A stretch of DNA of 64,000 nt from MA-ANB-1 sp965216445 (GTDB lineage: Bacteria; Actinomycetota; Acidimicrobiia; Spongiisociales; ZC4RG35). The translations under genes and the position numbers were made by a program. Position 1 is the first letter of the stretch, and the number at the start of each line of letters is the position of its first letter. The notes beneath the pieces were generated by a model. It saw nothing but the letters and a program-made list of their open reading frames with translations. It was not told the DNA's origin and ran no database searches. Of the stretch, positions 47,797 through 56,608 are shown in pieces. Location: positions 744,001 to 808,000 of the forward strand of contig OZ244166.1 in the NCBI GenBank assembly GCA_965216445.1. The letters are read 5' to 3'.

Positions 47797-48831
47797 ATGT
47801 ACGGCGGAAGACTGCGTGCGGTCGAGTTGGCTGGCGAACCCGACAACCTCGGAAGAGTCCACGGGGAGCTCTTGGTGGACGACATCAATCGTTATCTGAA
47901 GGACAGGATTGCGCTGGCCGGAGACGCCTACTGGTCTGGTCATTCCGCTGATCCGCAAACGATTGTTGATCTTGCAGAAGCAACTCTCTCGGCACACGAA
48001 CGTTTCTCGGAACCTCTTTTCGCCGAGATGTCTGCCCTGGCCGACTCAGCCGGGATCTCTCGGGCGGAAGCCGTGGTTGTCGGTGGCTTCACCGACCTGA
48101 TCGACGTGGTGAGGGCATCCGGTGGCTCCGGATTGATCGAGGACGACTGCACAGGAGTGATTGACGCCGATCGTGGAGTGTTGGGCCAGACCTGGGACAT
48201 GCACGCGTCAGCAGGGGAGTACGTGTATCTCGTTGACGTTCAACCCATCAACAAACCCCGTGCTTTGGTGCAGACCACGGCCGGGTGTCTGGGCCAGATC
48301 GGTATGAACGATGCCGGTGTCGCGGTAGGCATCAACAACCTGACCTCTTTGGGCAGGCCCGGTGTGACATGGCCTTTTGTCGTTCGGAAGATCCTCGAGC
48401 AAACGAGCCTCGACGCCGCGATAGATGTCGTTCTTCAAGCCGATCTGGCTGGAGGGCACAACTTCTTTTTGGTGGGTCCCGACGGTACGGGCTGCAACAT
48501 AGAAGCGATGCCGGACAACAGAAAGGTCACGAGGGTAGGAGAGGGCTACTTCGCTCACACCAACCATTGTCTGGATGCTTCGACCAAAACCGAAGAAGGT
48601 GCTCGGAACCCGTTCAGCGAAGCAAACTCAGAGGTGAGGTTGGAGCGTGCCCGTGAACATAGGGGTGACCTCGTCAGCTTTTTTGCTGATCCGGAGATCA
48701 GCCGTGAGGCGGCCAACATCCATGACGTCGCCACCTGCGGGGCTGTCGTGATGAGTCCCTCGAATCTGAGCCTGAAAGCTGTTTGGGGTCGTCCTGGTGA
48801 CTTCCCCTGGGAGGAGTTCTCGCTCCGTTGA
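47797..48831 (+). CDS. C45-family peptidase / acyltransferase-like (Ntn hydrolase)
   Basis: 344 residues from ATG 47797 with GGCGGG just upstream; earlier codons in frame overlap the divergent gene. The N-terminal nucleophile is C118 in IEDDCTGVIDADRGVLGQTWDMHA, where IAT-type proteins cleave themselves. GQIGMNDAGVAVGINNLTS, GGHNFFLVGPDGTGCNIEAMP and AHTNHCLDA are further family blocks (acyl-CoA:6-aminopenicillanate acyltransferase fold). Amide or acyl transfer is expected; the substrate is unknown and there is no signal peptide. Confidence 0.82.
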   Translation: MYGGRLRAVELAGEPDNLGRVHGELLVDDINRYLKDRIALAGDAYWSGHSADPQTIVDLAEATLSAHERFSEPLFAEMSALADSAGISRAEAVVVGGFTDLIDVVRASGGSGLIEDDCTGVIDADRGVLGQTWDMHASAGEYVYLVDVQPINKPRALVQTTAGCLGQIGMNDAGVAVGINNLTSLGRPGVTWPFVVRKILEQTSLDAAIDVVLQADLAGGHNFFLVGPDGTGCNIEAMPDNRKVTRVGEGYFAHTNHCLDASTKTEEGARNPFSEANSEVRLERAREHRGDLVSFFADPEISREAANIHDVATCGAVVMSPSNLSLKAVWGRPGDFPWEEFSLR

Positions 48832-48835
48832 CGGA

Positions 48836-49768
48836 TCAGGCTGGCAAGTCGATTGGCAGGGGCTGCCGGAACCGGCCTTCGGGCACTGGTGTTCCGGTCC
48901 GAATCAGCGCGACCTCCCAAGACGGCGAGTAGCTCATCGACCAGCGAAGCGCTCGGATTACCAAACGTCCTGCCGGGATCGCGGCGGGTGAGGCTCCCAA
49001 CCCAAGAACCCGTCGAATCCTGATCGGGATTGTCGCTGTGGCAGCCTGTTGCAGAATTCGATAGGCCGGTTTGATAGCCCTGTCGAGCGGGGGATCGCGG
49101 AGGAATTCGATGGCTTCATGCATCGCTTGGGACGGTGCGACATCAGGATGTGTGGCAATCCATCGGTCGAGTTCGTGCGCCGACTGTGGCATCGGATCGG
49201 CGTATAGCAATCTGCCTACCCGCGACTGTTCCTTTACAAAGGTGTCAGCCTCCTTGGCGGATAGCTCTGACGCGCCGTAGGTCTGGTGGGCGACCAGGAA
49301 CGATGCCGTCAACGCGTTGTGGACCCACGCGGAGAAGTCAGGGTCGGATGCCCTGTATGGGACACCGCGCTCCGACACGCCGCGGACCCGCTGATGAATC
49401 CGCTTCACTACGTCGACAGCTGCTTCCACCTCGGGCATGGCACCAAAGGTGGTGGCAGTGACGTACGCGGAGGTTCTGGAAAGGCGACCAAGAGGGTCTT
49501 CGCGGTATCTCGAGTGATCTCCAACTCCGGCAACCACTTCGGGATGAGCCGCTTGAATCAACAGGCCGCGAATACCGCCAATCAACGAAGCGACATCGCC
49601 GATGACGCTCCAAGAGACAGAGCCTGGTCCGTGAAGACCGGGATCGCCGCGATATTGAAAACTGTTGGCCAGGGGGTACTCGACGTGCCGGAAGGGAGAT
49701 GCGGCTGCGCCCGCTAGCCGCTCTCGTATCTGCTCGACGGAACGGGTGAGATCAACCACGCCTGTCAC
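48836..49768 (-). CDS. DUF2236 oxygenase-like protein (MpaB/latex-clearing family)
   Basis: 310 residues. DUF2236 landmarks: GSVSWSVIGDVASLIGGIRGLLIQAAHPEVVAGVGDHSRYREDPLGRL with conserved histidines, VHNALTASFLVAHQTYG (a second His for haem) and WSMSYSPSW near the end. Members are haem-b oxygenases such as latex-clearing protein and MpaB'. Its start overlaps the agmatinase stop by 4 bases. Substrate unknown. Confidence 0.85.
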   Translation of the reverse strand: MTGVVDLTRSVEQIRERLAGAAASPFRHVEYPLANSFQYRGDPGLHGPGSVSWSVIGDVASLIGGIRGLLIQAAHPEVVAGVGDHSRYREDPLGRLSRTSAYVTATTFGAMPEVEAAVDVVKRIHQRVRGVSERGVPYRASDPDFSAWVHNALTASFLVAHQTYGASELSAKEADTFVKEQSRVGRLLYADPMPQSAHELDRWIATHPDVAPSQAMHEAIEFLRDPPLDRAIKPAYRILQQAATATIPIRIRRVLGLGASPAAIPAGRLVIRALRWSMSYSPSWEVALIRTGTPVPEGRFRQPLPIDLPA

Positions 49769-50769
49769 TCAGCGAGTTTTCGCTCCGCCATTCCGTTGAG
49801 AACTTCCAGAACGACACGATTGGCGAGATAGGCCGTTTGTTCACCCGGCCCGTCATAGGGCGGAGACACCTCGACCACATCGGCACCGAGGACATTCAAC
49901 TCACGGGAGATCCTCCTCACGGTGTCCAACACTTCCCTGGAATTGAGGCCACCCGGTTCTGGTGTGCCGGTTCCTGGTGCCAGGCCCGGGTCGACCACGT
50001 CGATGTCGAATGAAACAAAAACTCCTTTTGCGCCTCCCTGCAGGGCGTAGTCGACGGCTTCGTCCACGACGGCGTCCAATCCCCTGTCCACGATGTCGGT
50101 CATCATGTAGGAACGCATCTTCTGTTCTTGCATCCACTCCATCACGTGGGGCTCGGGCCAGTAGCCCCGCAGACCGATCTGGACAAAGCGATGCCCTGGG
50201 ACCGCGCCCGACTCGACTAGCCGGCGCATCGGAGTCCCGTGACCGACCAGCGAACCATGATCGGACTCAGCTGTGTCGGCATGTGCGTCGAAATGAACCA
50301 GGGCTACTTCGCCGAAACCGTGAACACGAGCCACACCCAGTGCATCTGCCCAGGTGATTGAATGATCACCACCCAGGATTATGGGGATCTTGCCTGCGCT
50401 TGCCAGAAGCTCCACAGCGTCGGCAATCCGATCAATTGACCGCTGTAGCTGCCCCGGATAGACATAGACATCGCCGACGTCGACAACTCCAAGAGTTCCG
50501 AACGGATCGATACCTGTCGGTAGGTGGGGTCGGTAGCCATCCATGGCGCCGTAGTCCGCGTTGCGGATCGCTTGAGGGCCAAACCTCGCCCCGGGTCGAT
50601 ACGTCGTGCCCCAGTCGAAAGGTGCACCCATTATCACGACGTCTCCATCACCCAGCTTGTCAGGGGTAACGGATGGAACCCCCAAAAAGGAGTTGCGCGA
50701 CGCAAAGGAGATGTACTCAGCCGATGCGAACGGGATCTGGTACTTGCGCTCGTCGTATGGAGTCGGCAT
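49765..50769 (-). CDS. speB: Agmatinase / ureohydrolase family protein
   Basis: 334 residues. Binuclear manganese motifs: IILGGDHSITWADALG, VHFDAHADTAESDHGSLVGHGTPMRRL and VFVSFDIDVVDPGLAPGTGTPEPGGLNSREVL, giving the His and Asp ligands of the arginase/agmatinase fold. The GTPEPGG form is that of agmatinases and related ureohydrolases, removing urea from agmatine to give putrescine; guanidinobutyrase or guanidinopropionase activity is also possible. Divergent from the MFS transporter, 40 bases apart. Confidence 0.88.
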   Translation of the reverse strand: MPTPYDERKYQIPFASAEYISFASRNSFLGVPSVTPDKLGDGDVVIMGAPFDWGTTYRPGARFGPQAIRNADYGAMDGYRPHLPTGIDPFGTLGVVDVGDVYVYPGQLQRSIDRIADAVELLASAGKIPIILGGDHSITWADALGVARVHGFGEVALVHFDAHADTAESDHGSLVGHGTPMRRLVESGAVPGHRFVQIGLRGYWPEPHVMEWMQEQKMRSYMMTDIVDRGLDAVVDEAVDYALQGGAKGVFVSFDIDVVDPGLAPGTGTPEPGGLNSREVLDTVRRISRELNVLGADVVEVSPPYDGPGEQTAYLANRVVLEVLNGMAERKLAE

Positions 50770-50809
50770 CGAGAAGGTACGCTAACTGACCCCAAGACTT
50801 TGGTGTGCC

Positions 50810-52084
50810 TTGACCCCACAACTCGTGCAGCGCACGTATCTCACGCTCCTTCTGTTGCAGACGCTGGCGGCGTCGCTGATTTGGGGAATCAACACCTTGT
50901 TCCTACTCGATGCGGGTTTGTCGATCACTGGAGCCTTTGTGGCCAACGCTGCGTTCACGGCGGGGATGGTGCTCTTCGAGATACCAACCGGTGTGATCGC
51001 CGATGCCAGAGGTCGGAGAATCTCCTTCATTCTCGGGGCCGCGACCCTACTGGTCACGACGATGGCTTATCTAGGCCTCTGGGCCGTGGAGGCTCATCTC
51101 GTTTGGTGGATCCTGGTATCCGCGCTCATCGGCCTGGGTTTCACTTTTTTCTCCGGTGCGACCGAGGCATGGTTGGTCGATGCGCTGGAAGCCACCGGGT
51201 ACACCGAGCCCATTGAAATGGTCTTCGGAAAGGGTCAGGCGATCGCAGGCGTCGCCACTCTCATCGGGACGATCCTGGGAGGATTCCTCGGAACGGTGAG
51301 CCTGGGGATTCCATATGCACTCCGTTCGCTGCTCCTTCTGGTCGTCATCATTGCTGCTTGGCGTTGGATGCACGACATCGGGTACGAACCGCACAGTGAG
51401 GGCAGTATCAACGACCAAGCCAGGGCAATCCTGAAGGCGTCGATTACTCATGGTCTCAAGAACCCCCCTGTCCGGATGTTTTTGCTTGCGGCGCCGTTCT
51501 CCGCCGGCATCGGTATCTGGGTGTTCTACGCCTTCCAGCCATACCTCCTCGAGCTGTTCGGTGATCCTGACGCGACCTACCTGGCCGGAATCGCGGCAGC
51601 CGTGTTCGCAGTAGCGCAGATGATCGGTGGGTCTTCGGTTTCGTTGATCCGGAAGGCATTCCGTTCTCGCACCGCCGTTCTCATCGGGGCAGTTGTTGCA
51701 GGTTCGATCTTCATCGTCGCCGTGGGCCTGGCCTCGCTTCTCGAATCGCCACTTGGGTTTTGGGTTGCCGTGGTCCTTCTTGCCCTCACGGCGTTGATAT
51801 GGGCCTTGTCTGGCCCGATGCAGCAGGCCTACCTCAATGCTGTGATCCCGTCGCAGCAGAGGGCGACGGTTCTGTCCTTCTCTTCGTTGACCGGATCCGC
51901 AGGCGGTGTTGTTGCACAACCTGCGCTGGGCCGTGTGGCCGACGTCTGGTCCCTGGGAACGGGGTATGTCGTGGCCGGCATCCTCTACGCGTTCCAACTG
52001 CCGTTCCTGCTCAGGGTGCGATCGATGGGTCTTGATGCCGATCGTGTGGGTGGTCCCGAGGTCGAGGAGACTGCGACGAAGTGA
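50810..52084 (+). CDS. Major facilitator superfamily transporter
   Basis: 424 residues from TTG 50810. About twelve hydrophobic helices; the cytoplasmic loop between helices 2 and 3 reads ADARGRRISFILGA (the MFS motif A, GxxxDRxGRR-like), and LVDALEATGYTE follows helix 4. Resembles drug/proton antiporters of the 12-helix class. A 447-residue ORF lies on the opposite strand but is its antisense shadow. Cargo unknown. Confidence 0.85.
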   Translation: MTPQLVQRTYLTLLLLQTLAASLIWGINTLFLLDAGLSITGAFVANAAFTAGMVLFEIPTGVIADARGRRISFILGAATLLVTTMAYLGLWAVEAHLVWWILVSALIGLGFTFFSGATEAWLVDALEATGYTEPIEMVFGKGQAIAGVATLIGTILGGFLGTVSLGIPYALRSLLLLVVIIAAWRWMHDIGYEPHSEGSINDQARAILKASITHGLKNPPVRMFLLAAPFSAGIGIWVFYAFQPYLLELFGDPDATYLAGIAAAVFAVAQMIGGSSVSLIRKAFRSRTAVLIGAVVAGSIFIVAVGLASLLESPLGFWVAVVLLALTALIWALSGPMQQAYLNAVIPSQQRATVLSFSSLTGSAGGVVAQPALGRVADVWSLGTGYVVAGILYAFQLPFLLRVRSMGLDADRVGGPEVEETATK

Positions 52085-52135
52085 ACCTCCTTGTCGTTGG
52101 CGGCCCGCTTGGAGGATTTCTGGCATCATGGAGCT

Positions 52136-52360
52136 ATGGCTGACAGTGAAATCACACCAGCAGGCCGGATGGGCAAGGCGATTACGCGCGGTGTCCTGAT
52201 CGGACTTCCATCCGTGGTCATCATCCTCACGCTGGGTGTCTTCTTGATAACGGACAAGGACATCTTCGATTCGTTCGCCACCGCAATACTGCCCGGGATA
52301 CTTCTTGGGGTATTCGGCGGTGGATTCGCCGGCATGGCCATGACAATGGATAGTCATTAA
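52136..52360 (+). CDS. Small two-helix membrane protein
   Basis: 74 residues from ATG 52136 (MADSEITPAGRMGKAITRG). Two hydrophobic segments: VLIGLPSVVIILTLGVFLI and FATAILPGILLGVFGGGFAGMAMTM. GGAG is only 2 bases before the ATG, so the start is slightly uncertain. Sits 23 bases before dapB. No family recognised. Confidence 0.5.
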   Translation: MADSEITPAGRMGKAITRGVLIGLPSVVIILTLGVFLITDKDIFDSFATAILPGILLGVFGGGFAGMAMTMDSH

Positions 52361-52383
52361 CCGACCTCGAGAGGAGTGAGGTT

Positions 52384-53160
52384 TTGGGCCTTCAAGGAGA
52401 TCAGTCCCAAACAAGAGTTGTTGTCTCGGGTGCCGGCGGGAAGCTGGCGACTCCGATCACTACCGCAATTTCAACGGCCTCCGATCTGGAGTTGAGTGGT
52501 TTGTTCAACCCGAACCGCGCAGGGTCCAGCATCGACGGCTTGGAGGTCGCCGGCAACCACGCGGATGTGACGGGCGATGTGGTCGTGGAGACCGCTCATC
52601 CCGACAACGTGTTCGGGAACCTCGAGGCGTGGAGACATGGCGGCATGGCGACCGTGGTGGGGACTTCTGGATTCACCGAAGACCGCCTCAATCGGCTCGC
52701 GGAGCTGTGGGGTACCGAAGGCCCTCCGTGCCTGGTCGTTCCCAACTTCTCAATCGGAGCCGTGTTGATGATGGAATTCGCTCGAACCGCGGCTCGCTAC
52801 TTCGAAGCGGTCGAGGTAGTCGAACGCCACCACTCGACCAAGCCCGACGCACCATCTGGTACGGCGCTCGCCACTGCTGCCGCCATTTCGGCTGGGGGAG
52901 GCGCCTCGGTCGCTGACACCGACGAGTTGGTACCAGGAGCGCGTGGTGGTGACGTGGGAGATGTTCGAGTCCATTCCCTTCGATTGCCTGGCCTGATCTC
53001 CCATCAGGAGGTGGTCTTCTCCAATGAAGGCGAGCTCCTGTCGGTCGAACACATGTCGACCTCCTATGAGTCCTTCGCAGAAGGAGCCCTTTTGGCGATT
53101 AGACGCGTCACCGACCTGGAGCCAGGCGTTCACTTGGGATTGGCGTCCTTGCTTGGATAA
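52384..53160 (+). CDS. dapB: 4-hydroxy-tetrahydrodipicolinate reductase
   Basis: 258 residues from TTG 52384, preceded by GAGGAGTGAGG. Lysine and diaminopimelate pathway, reducing the dapA product with NAD(P)H. The dinucleotide motif is VVVSGAGGKLATPI; VVETAHPDNV, VVGTSGFTEDRL, NFSIGAVLMMEFA, then the signature EVVERHHSTKPDAPSGTALA with the catalytic His and Lys, and ISHQEVVFSNEGELLSVEH. Ends 9 bases before the TPP enzyme gene. Confidence 0.94.
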   Translation: MGLQGDQSQTRVVVSGAGGKLATPITTAISTASDLELSGLFNPNRAGSSIDGLEVAGNHADVTGDVVVETAHPDNVFGNLEAWRHGGMATVVGTSGFTEDRLNRLAELWGTEGPPCLVVPNFSIGAVLMMEFARTAARYFEAVEVVERHHSTKPDAPSGTALATAAAISAGGGASVADTDELVPGARGGDVGDVRVHSLRLPGLISHQEVVFSNEGELLSVEHMSTSYESFAEGALLAIRRVTDLEPGVHLGLASLLG

Positions 53161-53169
53161 CGTCCGCTG

Positions 53170-54801
53170 ATGGCGCAGATTCACGGCGGCCAGATCGTTG
53201 CCCGGGCACTCAAAGCCGAGGGCGTCGATGTCGTCTTCGCTCTCACCGGCGGCCACATTGTCGGGATCCTCGACGGTTGCGTCCAAGAGGGGATCAACGT
53301 CGTTGATGTCCGCCACGAGCAAACCGCAGCTCACGCAGCCGAGGCGTACACCCGCCTGACGGGAAAACTGGGTGTGGCGGTTGTGACGGCCGGACCCGGC
53401 GTCACCGACACCGTGACGGGCGTTGCCACGGGCTATTACGCAAGCACGCCGATGCTGGTGATTGGCGGCCGGCACATGATTCGCCAGGAGCTGAAAGGTG
53501 GTCTCCAGGAGATGGACCACGCCCGCCTTTTTCGTTCCATCACGAAGTGGGCCGCCACCGCATGGGAAGTTGATCGTTTGGCCGAGTACGTTGCCACTGC
53601 TGCCCGGCATGCGTTTTCCGGACGGGGGGGTCCGGTCTTTCTCGATATCCCCATGGACGTCCAATTCGATATGGTCGAGGAGACCGCGGCGAGGTTCCCA
53701 TCGATGTATCGGTCAAATACGACTGCGGGCGCCGACTCGGAGACTCTTGGGTTGATAGTTGACGCCCTCAAACGGTCGGATCGGGTGATGGTCTTTGCCG
53801 GCGCGGGTTCCCGACACGGAGAACCAAATCGCCTCAGAGAGCTCAGCGAGATTCTCATGACGCCCACCTTTGTGAACAGCCGGGCGCGAGGCTCACTTCC
53901 CTACGGGCACGAGCTCCTCGGCAACTATGCGCGATCTCAGGCCATGGCCGGCGCCGAAGTAGTCCTTGCTCTCGGGGTGGATTGGGACTTCCGAACGTCG
54001 TACGGCGAGAAGGTCCCGGCTGATTGCAAAGTCATCCAGGTTGATGCTGACCCGGCCAAGGTGGGGTGGAACCGGTCGGCACATATTGGTGTGGTCGCCG
54101 ATCCGATGAGGGTTGTCGCCCAACTTGTCGAAGAATCCGAAGCCCTGCGCCGAGAGGACATTCCTGTCTACACCAAGGAAATCCTTGCAGTTGAGAGTGA
54201 GCGTCGTGCTTCGGCTTTGGCTGAGAGCGAGGACTCGAGCGTCCCGGTGGCGCCCCAGAGGTTTGCCCGGGAGGTAGCTGAGTTCTTTGGCACTGACTCG
54301 ATAGTTGCCGTCGACGGCGGTGACATTGTCTCAACGACGGCGCGCTGGCTGCAGGTCTCAACGCCAGGTCACGTGCTCGACCCGGGGCCGTTCGGGACAT
54401 TGGGAACTGGAGCTCCCTATGCGATTGCTGCCGCGGTCTCCCACCCGGAGAAGACGGTAGGGATTGTGTTCGGCGATGGAGGGTTCGGCTTCAACGGGAT
54501 GGAATACGACACGATGGTGCGTCTGGGGCTGCCGGTGATTGGAGTAATTGGAAACGACGGTGTGTGGTCAAACATCAAGACGTTCCACCGGATGGCCTTC
54601 CCTGATCGCTTGGTTGCAACCGATCTCGGGATCCGGCCCTATCACGACATGGTTACGGGCCTTGGCGGGTATGGCGAGTTTGTCGATTCACCCGATCAGA
54701 TTCGTCCTGCCCTGGAACGAGCCAAGGCATCAGGCCTACCCTCCCTCATCAACGTCCACATCGCCGAAACCATGCGGATGTCGTCGAACTACTCCCAGTA
54801 A
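53170..54801 (+). CDS. Thiamine-pyrophosphate enzyme (acetolactate synthase/oxalyl-CoA decarboxylase-like)
   Basis: 543 residues in the three-domain TPP layout. The N-terminal domain has the activating Glu in VVDVRHEQTAAHAAEAY and TAGPGVTDTVTGVATGY; the central domain (about 195-330) has VMVFAGAGSRHGE; the C-terminal domain has the TPP-Mg motif GDGGFGFNGMEYDTMVRLGLPVIGVIGNDGVWSN. Length suits AHAS large subunits, but no ilvN or ilvC is adjacent, so a decarboxylase of the oxalyl-CoA or glyoxylate carboligase kind is equally possible. It follows dapB closely and ends at a terminator. Confidence 0.88.
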   Translation: MAQIHGGQIVARALKAEGVDVVFALTGGHIVGILDGCVQEGINVVDVRHEQTAAHAAEAYTRLTGKLGVAVVTAGPGVTDTVTGVATGYYASTPMLVIGGRHMIRQELKGGLQEMDHARLFRSITKWAATAWEVDRLAEYVATAARHAFSGRGGPVFLDIPMDVQFDMVEETAARFPSMYRSNTTAGADSETLGLIVDALKRSDRVMVFAGAGSRHGEPNRLRELSEILMTPTFVNSRARGSLPYGHELLGNYARSQAMAGAEVVLALGVDWDFRTSYGEKVPADCKVIQVDADPAKVGWNRSAHIGVVADPMRVVAQLVEESEALRREDIPVYTKEILAVESERRASALAESEDSSVPVAPQRFAREVAEFFGTDSIVAVDGGDIVSTTARWLQVSTPGHVLDPGPFGTLGTGAPYAIAAAVSHPEKTVGIVFGDGGFGFNGMEYDTMVRLGLPVIGVIGNDGVWSNIKTFHRMAFPDRLVATDLGIRPYHDMVTGLGGYGEFVDSPDQIRPALERAKASGLPSLINVHIAETMRMSSNYSQ

Positions 54802-54821
54802 CGCGTTCCTTAGGAATCGCC

Positions 54822-54842
54822 CCGCCAATAGTGGCGGTTTTT
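54822..54842 (+). terminator. Intrinsic terminator after the TPP-enzyme gene
   Basis: CCGCC (54822-54826), loop AATAGT, GGCGG (54833-54837), then five T (54838-54842). Between the convergent TPP and uppP genes; the T-run is on the plus strand, so it ends the dapB-TPP transcript. Confidence 0.85.
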
Positions 54843-54865
54843 CGACACAGTTCGGGCCTGAGCCG

Positions 54866-55639
54866 CTACAGCCAGAAGATGGAGATCGCGCCAATCGCAA
54901 AGCAGTAGATGGCGAAAGGTGTCAACCCAACCCGTTTCAAGGCCGCCAATAGCAGGGCTATCGCGGCGTACCCGGATATCCCGGCGACGAGTGTTCCAAC
55001 CAGGAGTTCGGCTCCGCTGGTGCCGGAATCGCCCACCTCGAGCAGTTGGCTCAAGCCTCCGCCAGCGATCGCAGGGATACCAAGCAGGAAGGAATAGCGG
55101 GCGGCCTGCGCGGGGTGGAACCCACGTCCGTTTCCGGCGGAGATCGTTATGCCAGACCTCGAAATACCCGGGATGAGTGCGAACATCTGGGCAAACCCGA
55201 CGACAACCGCATCCGGAATCCGCCCCTCGGCGAGAGTTCTGACTCCGGTCGCTAGTCGTTGACCAACCAGCAGGATTATTCCGGTTGCCACCAGTGCCCA
55301 ACCAACGTTGCTCACTGAGTCCTGGAATGTGTCGATTCTGTCAGAGAAGGGGAGACCCATCAGAGCGGGAATGGTGCCGACACCAACCAGGAGAGCGATC
55401 TTGCGACCTTCGGGGTCGGTACGAAAACGCAAGACCTTGGCGATATCCGCCCGGAAGTAAATCAGAACTGCGAGCAGGGTTCCCAGGTGGAGGACAGCCG
55501 TTACCGCGAGGTCCGGCTGTTCGACGTCAAGTCCAAGCTCGGAGAGCAACGCAGGGATCACAACGAGATGTCCCGAGGACGAGACGGGAAGGAATTCGGT
55601 TAGACCCTGGATCAAGCCCCAGATGATTGCCGCGAGCAC
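54866..55639 (-). CDS. uppP: Undecaprenyl-diphosphate phosphatase
   Basis: 257 residues with eight hydrophobic segments. BacA/UppP signatures: GLIQGLTEFLPVSSSGHLVVIP (catalytic loop with Glu and Ser) and FAQMFALIPGISRSGITISAGNGRGFHPAQAARYSFLLGIPAIAGGG. Recycles the lipid carrier for peptidoglycan and other envelope polymers; confers low bacitracin tolerance in the family. Last gene of the FmdB-SAF-uppP minus-strand run. Confidence 0.94.
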   Translation of the reverse strand: MLAAIIWGLIQGLTEFLPVSSSGHLVVIPALLSELGLDVEQPDLAVTAVLHLGTLLAVLIYFRADIAKVLRFRTDPEGRKIALLVGVGTIPALMGLPFSDRIDTFQDSVSNVGWALVATGIILLVGQRLATGVRTLAEGRIPDAVVVGFAQMFALIPGISRSGITISAGNGRGFHPAQAARYSFLLGIPAIAGGGLSQLLEVGDSGTSGAELLVGTLVAGISGYAAIALLLAALKRVGLTPFAIYCFAIGAISIFWL

Positions 55640-55661
55640 GTAGGCACGGTAGTGGTCCGGC

Positions 55662-56180
55662 TCATCGATTTGAGACGAGAACGACTATCTGGCCGGAGGC
55701 GACTGCCACTGCCACGGCTGCAGAATGCTCGGGAGGTATGGCCACAGCGCCGGTACCCGCCCCGAGTGGGTCTTCGTCGGGCACAAGGCTGACTACACCC
55801 GGAATCGTTTGACCAGTACCAGTCAGAACCAGCTGCACGCTGTCTCCACGCGCCGCATTCCTCGGCAGCGGGACCTCGAGAGACCACCAACCGGGTTGGG
55901 TGTTCATCGGTTCGTTGGCGATAGCCCTCGGATTGAGAGGCTGGCCCGCGAGGATCTGACTGGTCGCAAATCCAGATGAAGGAGCTGGGTCCAAGAAACC
56001 CGCAGGCACGGGCTTGAGTTCGGTGTTTTCCTCGGTGATAGCGTCACCAACTGCGATGTCTACGACAGCGAACGGGTGCTCTACCCCGGTTTCCGAACGA
56101 AACTCAGTCCATATTGCAAGAGAGGCGACAACGATTGCCATTGCCCATCGGAGCCAAGGTGAGCCTTGAAGCCAAACCAT
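55662..56180 (-). CDS. SAF-domain protein, membrane-anchored (CpaB-like)
   Basis: 172 residues. One N-terminal hydrophobic helix (WLRWAMAIVVASLAIWTEF), then a SAF/AFP-III-like fold: VVDIAVGDAITEENTELKPVPAGFLDP, SQILAGQPLNPRAIANEPM, and SLEVPLPRNAARGDSVQLVL with the terminal IVVLVSNR. CpaB proteins in Tad pilus loci have this N-terminal structure, but no tad/cpa gene is here and the usual RcpC domain is absent. Function unknown. Confidence 0.72.
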   Translation of the reverse strand: MVWLQGSPWLRWAMAIVVASLAIWTEFRSETGVEHPFAVVDIAVGDAITEENTELKPVPAGFLDPAPSSGFATSQILAGQPLNPRAIANEPMNTQPGWWSLEVPLPRNAARGDSVQLVLTGTGQTIPGVVSLVPDEDPLGAGTGAVAIPPEHSAAVAVAVASGQIVVLVSNR

Positions 56181-56251
56181 TCCCTCACCGTATTGGGCGT
56201 CTGGTTGGGCGGCTAGGGGTTTGAACGTCTTCGGCCGGTCAGCGGTTGAAG

Positions 56252-56542
56252 CTAGGTCGAGGAGGAGTCCTTGGTTGCGGTCGCCTTTGCCTCGTCCTTC
56301 TTCTTGGGCTCGGACGTAGGTTTCTTCTCAGTTTTCTTGGCAGATTCGCCGGATGCCGACGCCCCGTTTTTGGAGTCCTTGGCATACCAACCGGATCCTT
56401 TGAATACGACGCCCCGCGCGTGAAAGACCTTCTGTAAGTCCCCGCCACACACATCGTGCTTCTTAAGAGGCTTGGCGCTGAAGGATTGGAATACCTCGAT
56501 GTTCTCGCCGCATGACTTGCAGGTGTATTCGTATGTGGGCAT
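56252..56542 (-). CDS. FmdB-family zinc-ribbon protein
   Basis: 96 residues from ATG 56542. MPTYEYTCKSCGENIEVFQSF and then KKHDVCGGDLQKVFHARGVVFKGSGWYAKD: the FmdB zinc ribbon (CxxC...C; the last pair reads VCGG, so one cysteine is missing) followed by the GSGWY motif. The C-terminal third is Lys/Glu/Ala/Ser-rich and probably disordered. Divergent from plsY, 66 bases apart. Confidence 0.85.
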   Translation of the reverse strand: MPTYEYTCKSCGENIEVFQSFSAKPLKKHDVCGGDLQKVFHARGVVFKGSGWYAKDSKNGASASGESAKKTEKKPTSEPKKKDEAKATATKDSSST

Positions 56543-56608
56543 GGAAGAGAGTCCTGGTTGGCTGTGACCGAGTGGAGATGATACCTCTCGACCGGAATCA
56601 AATACCAG

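Noticed and set aside
51071..52414. 447-residue ORF on the minus strand
   Set aside because: It is the antisense shadow of the MFS transporter: composition is Arg/Gly/Asp-rich with no domain, while the plus frame has twelve helices and family motifs.
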